A DNA stretch of 58,643 nucleotides from Pseudomonadota bacterium (GTDB taxonomy: Bacteria > Pseudomonadota > Alphaproteobacteria > Rhizobiales > Pleomorphomonadaceae), in NCBI GenBank assembly GCA_018262575.1, contig JAGSYU010000028.1:1-58643 (forward strand). Reading direction: 5' to 3'. How positions within the stretch are numbered: position 1 is the stretch's first letter; the number at the start of each line of letters is the position of its first letter. Position numbers and translations under genes: made by a program. Under the pieces are notes generated by a model, which saw nothing but the letters and a program-made list of their open reading frames with translations, had not been told where the DNA came from and searched no databases. This document shows, in pieces, positions 53,469 to 58,643 of this stretch.

Positions 53469-55148
53469 ATGTCGGAACACGAAGGAACCGTCCGCCGCCG
53501 CTGGTGGAAGGAGGCAGTCGTCTACCAGATCTATCCGCGCTCCTTCCAGGACTCGAACGGCGACGGCATCGGCGACATCCCCGGCATCGTCTCGCGTCTC
53601 GACTATCTCAAGGATCTCGGCGTCGACGTGGTCTGGCTGAGCCCGCACTACGATTCGCCCAACGCCGACAATGGCTACGACATACGCGACTATCGCCAGG
53701 TGATGGCCGAGTTTGGCAGCATGGCCGATTTCGACACCTTGCTCGCCGGCCTCAAGGCGCGCGGCATGCGCCTGATCGTCGACCTTGTCGTCAATCATTC
53801 GTCAGACGAGCACGCCTGGTTCGTCGAAAGCCGCAAATCGAAGGACAATTCCTACCGCGACTATTACATCTGGCGTCCCGGCCGCGGCGACGGCCCGCCC
53901 AACGACTGGCGCTCCTACTTTTCCGGTTCGGCCTGGACGCTCGATCCGGCCACCGGCGAATACTATCTGCACCTGTTCGCCGACAAGCAGCCCGACCTCA
54001 ACTGGGAGAACGACAAGCTGCGCGCCGAGGTCTACGACCTCATGCGCTTCTGGCTCGACAAGGGCGTCGACGGCTTCCGCATGGACGTCATTCCGATGAT
54101 TTCCAAGGAGCAGACCTTCCCCGACTATCCGCCGGAACACCGCGAGCGCACCGAATACTACCATGCCGTCGGCCCGCGCCTGCACGAGTTCCTGCAGGAG
54201 ATGAACCGCGAGGTGCTGTCGAAATACGACGTCATGACGGTGGGCGAGGCCTTCGGCGTCACCCCCGAGCAGACGCCCGACCTCGTCGACGAGCGGCGCG
54301 GCGAGCTGAACATGATCTTCAATTTCGACGCCGTCCGCCTCTGCAACAACGGCCATCGTTATCGGCCGTGGACGCTACCCGAGCTGAAGGCCATCTATAC
54401 CCGCCTGGAGGAGAGCACCGGTCCCCATTCGTGGAACACCGTGTTCCTCTCCAACCACGACAATGCCCGCCTCGTCAGCAGCTTTGGCGATGATGCCGAG
54501 CCCTGGCGCGTGCCATCGGCCAAGCTGTTGGCCACCATGTTGATGACGCTGCATGGCACGCCGTTCATCTACCAGGGCGATGAACTGGGCATGACCAACT
54601 ACCCCTTCACCTCGGTCGAGCAATATGACGACATCGCCGTCCGGAACGCCTGGAAGGCGGACGTGCTGACCGGCAAGGTGCCAGCCGCCGATTTCCTGGC
54701 TGGCATGGCACGGACCAGCCGCGACCATTCCCGCACGCCGATGCAGTGGACCGCCGCGCCAAATGGCGGGTTCACCGCCGCCGACAAGCCGTGGCTCGCC
54801 GTCAATCCCAACTACGCTGAGATCAATGCCGACGCGGCGCTCGCCGATCCCGGCTCGATCTTTCATCACTACGCCAAGCTCGCCGGCCTGCGCCGGGCGC
54901 ATCCAGCTCTCGTCTACGGCGATTTCGTCGACCTTGCACCGGATCATCCGCATCTGTTCGCCTACACGCGAACCCTTGGCGATGAAACCGTTCTGGTATT
55001 GCTCAACGTCTCGCGCCAGACGGTCGACGTCGAGCTGCCGACCGGCATCGAGGTTGGCGAATTGTTGCTCGGCAATCTGGCCGTACCGTCCGAGACCAAC
55101 CGTCTTGCCGGCTGGGAAGCGCGCGTTCACCGCTGCCGCCGGCCCTGA
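53469..55148 (+). CDS. Alpha-glucosidase, glycoside hydrolase family 13
   Basis: 559 residues. The GH13 barrel has region I DLVVNHSSDEHAWF, region II DGFRMDVIPMI with the nucleophile Asp, region III TVGEAFGV with the acid/base Glu, and region IV FLSNHDNARLVS with the second Asp. YQIYPRSFQDSNGDGIGDI at the start is the oligo-1,6-/alpha-glucosidase type. No signal peptide, so it acts in the cytoplasm on imported alpha-glucosides such as sucrose, maltose or isomaltose; specificity is not clear. No transporter for such sugars is next to it. Confidence 0.93.
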   Translation: MSEHEGTVRRRWWKEAVVYQIYPRSFQDSNGDGIGDIPGIVSRLDYLKDLGVDVVWLSPHYDSPNADNGYDIRDYRQVMAEFGSMADFDTLLAGLKARGMRLIVDLVVNHSSDEHAWFVESRKSKDNSYRDYYIWRPGRGDGPPNDWRSYFSGSAWTLDPATGEYYLHLFADKQPDLNWENDKLRAEVYDLMRFWLDKGVDGFRMDVIPMISKEQTFPDYPPEHRERTEYYHAVGPRLHEFLQEMNREVLSKYDVMTVGEAFGVTPEQTPDLVDERRGELNMIFNFDAVRLCNNGHRYRPWTLPELKAIYTRLEESTGPHSWNTVFLSNHDNARLVSSFGDDAEPWRVPSAKLLATMLMTLHGTPFIYQGDELGMTNYPFTSVEQYDDIAVRNAWKADVLTGKVPAADFLAGMARTSRDHSRTPMQWTAAPNGGFTAADKPWLAVNPNYAEINADAALADPGSIFHHYAKLAGLRRAHPALVYGDFVDLAPDHPHLFAYTRTLGDETVLVLLNVSRQTVDVELPTGIEVGELLLGNLAVPSETNRLAGWEARVHRCRRP

Positions 55149-55164
55149 GCCAGCGTGGCCCAGC

Positions 55165-55545
55165 TTACGGCTCGGTGACCACCGGGCCGTCCTTCTCCAT
55201 CCATTCGATCATGCTGCCGGGATAGACGCCGACGTCGGACCGTCCGGCCGCCTCTGCAACGGCCAGAGCCTCACCGGCGCGGCGGCCGGAACGGCACATC
55301 AGAACCACCGGGATTTCCGACGGCGGCGGCAACTGGCCGACGTTGAAGGCGGAAAGCGGCAAGTTGACCGCGCCCGGCACGTGGCCAGCCGTGAACTCGT
55401 CGACTTCGCGGACGTCAACGAGATGGATGCGGTTGGAGCTGAGCCCCGCCCGCACCTGATCGAAACTGAAGACCTCACCGGCCAGCGCAGGTCCGACGAG
55501 AGCGGACGCGAGACCACCGAAAAATGCCAGAGCCGCAAGACGCAT
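55165..55545 (-). CDS. Exported rhodanese-like domain protein
   Basis: 126 residues. A signal peptide (LAALAFFGGLASALVGPALAG) precedes one rhodanese domain: HLVDVREVDEFTAGHVPGAVNLPL and the active-site loop LMCRSGRRAGEA with the catalytic cysteine. It may handle sulfane sulfur in the periplasm. ATG 55545 begins the signal peptide. It is convergent with the GH13 gene (16 bp between stops). Confidence 0.88.
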   Translation of the reverse strand: MRLAALAFFGGLASALVGPALAGEVFSFDQVRAGLSSNRIHLVDVREVDEFTAGHVPGAVNLPLSAFNVGQLPPPSEIPVVLMCRSGRRAGEALAVAEAAGRSDVGVYPGSMIEWMEKDGPVVTEP

Positions 55546-55612
55546 GGTCCACTCCCTCTTCCCCGTCTTCCACGCAACATGGGGTTCGCCGACGAACATG
55601 CACAAGGCTGGG

Positions 55613-55658
55613 GGCAAAATAACGGCGCCGGCTTCTTCGCGAAGAAGAAACCGGCGCC
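55613..55658 (-). terminator. Terminator after the YbdD/YjiX gene
   Basis: Minus strand ggcgccggtttcttcttcg-cgaagaagccggcgcc forms a long stem (plus 55624-55658) built around the palindrome cttcttcgcgaagaag, followed by gttatttt. It separates the btsT-ybdD run from the rhodanese gene. Confidence 0.8.
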
Positions 55659-55676
55659 CGGTGGAAAACACCTCCG

Positions 55677-55907
55677 TCAGCAGCAGCGGAATACACCGCC
55701 GGTGGAACCGCCGCCGTAGCGGCGCTCCTGGCTGTTGCGGAAGAACTCCTCCCTCGTCATGACCGGCTCGTCAGGGTGGCTCACGGCCCGATGGGCGACA
55801 TAGGTGTCGTAATCGGGAACGCCAACCATCAGACGCGCCGTCTGGACGAGTTTCAGACCGACCTCACGCGGATCAGGTAGCCTGAGGCCGCACACCTGAC
55901 ATGTCAT
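55677..55907 (-). CDS. YbdD/YjiX family protein
   Basis: 76 residues. VGVPDYDTYVAHRAVSHPDEPVMTREEFFRNSQERRYGGG ... FRCC is the family signature, including the C-terminal Cys-Cys. These small proteins are almost always encoded right after a CstA/BtsT transporter and are thought to be needed for its activity. Here ATG 55907 overlaps the end of the broken transporter gene by 35 bp. The N-terminus carries an extra CQVCGL pair of cysteines. Confidence 0.9.
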   Translation of the reverse strand: MTCQVCGLRLPDPREVGLKLVQTARLMVGVPDYDTYVAHRAVSHPDEPVMTREEFFRNSQERRYGGGSTGGVFRCC

Positions 55908-57879
55908 CGCCCACCTCGCTCGCAGTCGGCTTCTGCTCGCGCAGTGCCTTCAGCATTGCCTGAACACCGAACACCAGCATACCCACGACGATGACCATGA
56001 ATACGGCGGTCAGCGCCGCGTCGATCCACTGGTTGAAGACGACGCGCTGCATCTCCTCCACCGTCTTGGCCGGCGCCAGAATGGTGCCGTCGGCGATCGC
56101 CTTGGAGAAGCGGTTGGCCTGGGCGATGAAGCCCACAGGCGGGCGTGGGTCAAACAGCTTCTGCCAGCCGGCGGTCAGCGTGCAGACGGAAAGCCAGGCG
56201 AGCGGAACCAGCGCCACCCAGGCATAAGCCTGCCGCTTCATCTTGAACAGCATCACCGTGGCGAAGGCCAGCGCGATGGCCGCCAGCATCTGGTTGGCGA
56301 TGCCGAACAGCGGCCATAGCGTGTTGATGCCGCCGAGGGGGTCGACCACGCCCTGGTAGAGGAAGTAGCCCCAGGCCGCGACGGCAATTCCCGTCGCAAC
56401 GAGATTGGCCGTCCAGCTATGGGTCTGCCGGAAGGACGGGATCGCCGTACCGAGCAGGTCCTGGATCATGAAACGGGCAACGCGCGTGCCGGCGTCGACC
56501 GTCGTCAGGATGAAGCGCCTCGAACAGGATGGCGAAGTGATACCAGAAGGGCATCAGCGCCACGCCGCCAATCACGCCAGACAGGATATGCGCCATGCCG
56601 ACAGCCAGCGTCGGTGCGCCACCGGCCCGCGACAGGATGGAGGCCTCACCGACGTTCTTGGCCATGTCGGTCAGCACGTCCGGCGTCACGGTGAACATCG
56701 GATCCCAGGCCGAGATCACCTGCGCCGCCTGCTCGGCGGTGGTGCCGATGACACCCGGCGCCGTGTTCATGGCGAAGTAGACGCCCGGCTCGATCACCGA
56801 GGCGGCGATCAGCGCCATGACACCGACGAAGCTCTCCATCAGCATCGCGCCGTAGCCGATGAAGCGGAACTGGCTTTCGCTCTCGATCATCTTCGGCGTG
56901 GTGCCCGAGGCGATCAGCGAATGGAAGCCGGAGATGGCGCCGCAGGCGATGGTGATGAACAGGAACGGGAAGAGGTTGCCCGAGAACACCGGCCCCGTGC
57001 CATCGATGAACTTGGTCACCGCCGGCATCTTCATCTCCGGCATCACGAAGACGATGCCGATGGCCAGCGCCAGGATGGTGCCGATCTTCAGGAAGGTCCG
57101 CCCTTGTAGGTGAACAGCGGCGCCAACGTCTCGCTCTCGGCCACTGTGCGGCCGAAGACGATGGCCAGCAGCAGCAGCACGACGCCGATGGCACTCATCT
57201 CACCGATGCGTCCGGGCCGGAAGAAACGGCTGTACAGACCCATCAGAATGGCGATCGGGATGGTGGCGAACACCGTAAACGTGCCCCACGGGCTGCCGGC
57301 CAGCGCCTTGACGACGATGAGGGCGAGCACGGCGAGCAGGATGATCATGATCATCAGGATGCCGATCGAGGCGATGACGCCGGGCACCGGGCCGAGCTCG
57401 GTCTTGATCATGTCGCCGAGCGACCGGCCGTCACGGCGGGTCGAGGCGAACAGGATGAGGAGGTCCTGGACGGCACCGGCGAAGATCACGCCGGCAATCA
57501 GCCACATGGTGCCGGGCAGATACCCCATCTGTGCCGCCAGCACCGGGCCGACCAGCGGGCCAGCGCCGGCGATGGCGGCGAAATGGTGCCCAAACAGCAC
57601 GTATTTGTCGGTCGGCACATAATCGAGGCCGTCGTTGTGCCGCACGGCCGGAGTCCGACGGGCCGGATCGACAGCAAGGACGCGGCTGACGATGTAGAGC
57701 GCGTAGAAGCGGAATGCGACGAGATAGGTGGCGACGGCCGCGACCACCAGCCACAGCGCGTTGATCGTCTCGCCACGGCTGAGGGCCACGACGCCGAGAG
57801 CAACGGCCCCGACAACGGCGATCAGTATCCAGACGAGCCACTCGCCCGGCGACCGGGGCGTCCTGGCGACAGTTGACAT
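55873..57879 (-). pseudogene. btsT: CstA/BtsT-type carbon-starvation (pyruvate) transporter, broken in two places
   Basis: Three consecutive frames together spell a BtsT-like protein. Frame 1 from ATG 57879 (GGAGG site) covers NNDGLDYVPT-like RHNDGLDYVPTDKYVLFGHH to TLAPLFTYKG. It then runs out (about 57097-57103). The next frame resumes directly at TFLKIGT and continues to FWYHFAILFEAL. Compared with E. coli BtsT about 30 residues, including the LPVWLILAPRDY segment, are missing at that join. A second break at about 56514/56515 lacks two bases (the codons for LFILT), after which the third frame runs from DAGTR/MIQDLLGTAIPSF to the end at 55873. Intact versions import pyruvate or peptides by proton symport. 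Either a decayed gene or assembly errors. Confidence 0.88.
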
Positions 57880-58310
57880 GCTTCCCTCCCGACGGAAACC
57901 CGGCCGAAGGAAGACGGTGTGGCAGGCAGACGAAACCATTGCCCCGGCACGACATGCCGGGGACTCAAGACGAGAAACTGGGCAGTCGCTTGGCGACCAG
58001 ATCTATCGGTCTGGTCGGCGAATGCTCTCGCGGCTTGATTTCGCTTCGGATCCCCACCAAGTCCGCCGCCTTCCCGTCCCCGTCCCTCCCCCTCCCGAGG
58101 ATTTCGAACCGGGCGGATGAAAGCGGCGCCCTCTCCCCAAGGCAACCTTCCGCTTCACTGTAACGATGCGAACACAACTGAATTATTGTATCCCGCCGAC
58201 CGCGACAAGGTGAAGAAATGGTTACCGTGCGAAGTTTCCCTTAGCAAATAGGATGAGAAACTCGCCTGCGTCGACAGATATCCGCCGATGGCTGACCGTA
58301 CGCCGCCGTT
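57880..58310. other. Intergenic region between btsT and the FGGY kinase
   Basis: 431 bp. I see no gene with family character, no clear terminator for the kinase and no regulator binding site I can name. A GGAGGG ribosome site for btsT lies at its left end. An AT-richer stretch near 58155-58260 may hold the btsT promoter. Confidence 0.45.
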
Positions 58311-58643
58311 TCAGTGGACGACAGGCGTCGCCCGGACGATTGCCTGAAAGCGAGCCCGGACATCAGGCGGAACAGCGGCGGCCGGAGCGATTTCTGTCAC
58401 GTCGAACGACCGGCGCACGATGCTCCTTGCCTCCTCCAGCGAAGCGATCACGCCGAGCCCCATCATCTGGAGCGCGGCATTGCCGAGCGCCGAGGTCTCG
58501 ACCGGCCCGGCGCTGACCGGAATGCCGCAGGCGTCGGCCGTCAACTGGTTGAGAAGGTCGTTCCGCGACCCGCCGCCGATGATCCGGACATGGGTGAGCG
58601 GCCGCCCCGTCAGTGTTTCAAGCTCGTCCTTGACCCGCGCATA
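58311..58643 (-). CDS. FGGY carbohydrate kinase, 3' end (rhamnulokinase/fuculokinase-like)
   Basis: The frame is open to the right edge and ends at TGA 58311-58313, so only ~110 C-terminal residues are visible. THVRIIGGGSRNDLLNQL is the ADP/phosphate-binding signature of FGGY kinases, followed by TADACGIPVSAGPVETSALGNAALQMMGLG, which is closest to rhamnulokinase (RhaB) as I know it. It could phosphorylate L-rhamnulose or L-fuculose. The latter would supply the step missing from the fuc cluster 13 kb away, but the rest of the gene and its neighbours lie outside the window. Confidence 0.85.
   Translation of the reverse strand, partial: YARVKDELETLTGRPLTHVRIIGGGSRNDLLNQLTADACGIPVSAGPVETSALGNAALQMMGLGVIASLEEARSIVRRSFDVTEIAPAAAVPPDVRARFQAIVRATPVVH

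Overview
The window looks like chromosomal DNA of a GC-rich alphaproteobacterium, most likely a member of the Hyphomicrobiales (Rhizobiales). The reasons are the gene neighbourhoods (polyprenyl synthase next to a DUF2007 protein and a TrmN6-like methyltransferase; cobT divergent from cobS-DUF1289; gatC/gatA close to ruvX), the codon use, and the GguAB/ChvE-type and XylFGH-type sugar transport. I assign no genus. I see no prophage, insertion sequence, CRISPR array or plasmid marker.

Layout. 1-10 kb holds housekeeping genes: the end of a DMT transporter, DNA repair methyltransferase, an exo/endonuclease-phosphatase family membrane protein, a tRNA methyltransferase, polyprenyl diphosphate synthase, the late cobalamin genes cobT/cobS, an SBF-like transporter, tRNA dihydrouridine synthase, arsenate reductase and pyrE. 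10-14.3 kb holds small signalling and motility genes: a Sel1 protein, two PilZ proteins, a glutathione transferase and a MotAB/PomAB stator pair. 14.6-21.5 kb carries gatCAB, interrupted by a secreted phytase-like esterase gene, then a diguanylate cyclase with a degenerate receiver, and ruvX. 21.5-25.1 kb is a three-gene membrane glycolipid operon: a GT39/ArnT-type transferase, a PAP2 phosphatase fused to a GT2 glycosyltransferase, and a LAB_N protein. 25.3-36.1 kb holds a K+/H+ antiporter, DUF192, a double cold-shock protein, glyoxalase I, an M15 lipoprotein, tRNA-Glu, prmB, a frameshifted glgP, DUF2249 and a dipeptidase.

36.2-45.5 kb is a catabolic cluster read on the minus strand: a DeoR repressor, L-fuculose-phosphate aldolase, L-fucose isomerase, an aldo/keto reductase of the L-fucose (D-threo-aldose) dehydrogenase type, and an XylFGH-type ABC importer. 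This reads as uptake and breakdown of L-fucose or a related sugar such as D-arabinose. No sugar kinase lies inside the cluster, but the 3' end of a rhamnulokinase-like FGGY kinase enters the window at its right edge. 45.8-48.6 kb is a second ABC importer (ABC_sub_bind/TrpX type), followed by a HAD phosphatase. 49.4-53.2 kb is a LysR regulator converging on an SDR-SDR-aldo/keto reductase cluster of unknown substrate. 53.5-58.6 kb holds a GH13 alpha-glucosidase, a secreted rhodanese, a YbdD/YjiX protein, a broken btsT/cstA-type pyruvate/peptide transporter gene, and the FGGY kinase fragment.

Points to look at first: broken reading frames in glgP (one site) and btsT (two sites), which are either real decay or assembly errors; the PAP2-GT2 fusion operon; the membrane-only remnant of a clan AA aspartic protease after cobS-DUF1289; the diguanylate cyclase whose receiver lacks its phospho-acceptor aspartate; and dyad elements upstream of deoR and xylF.
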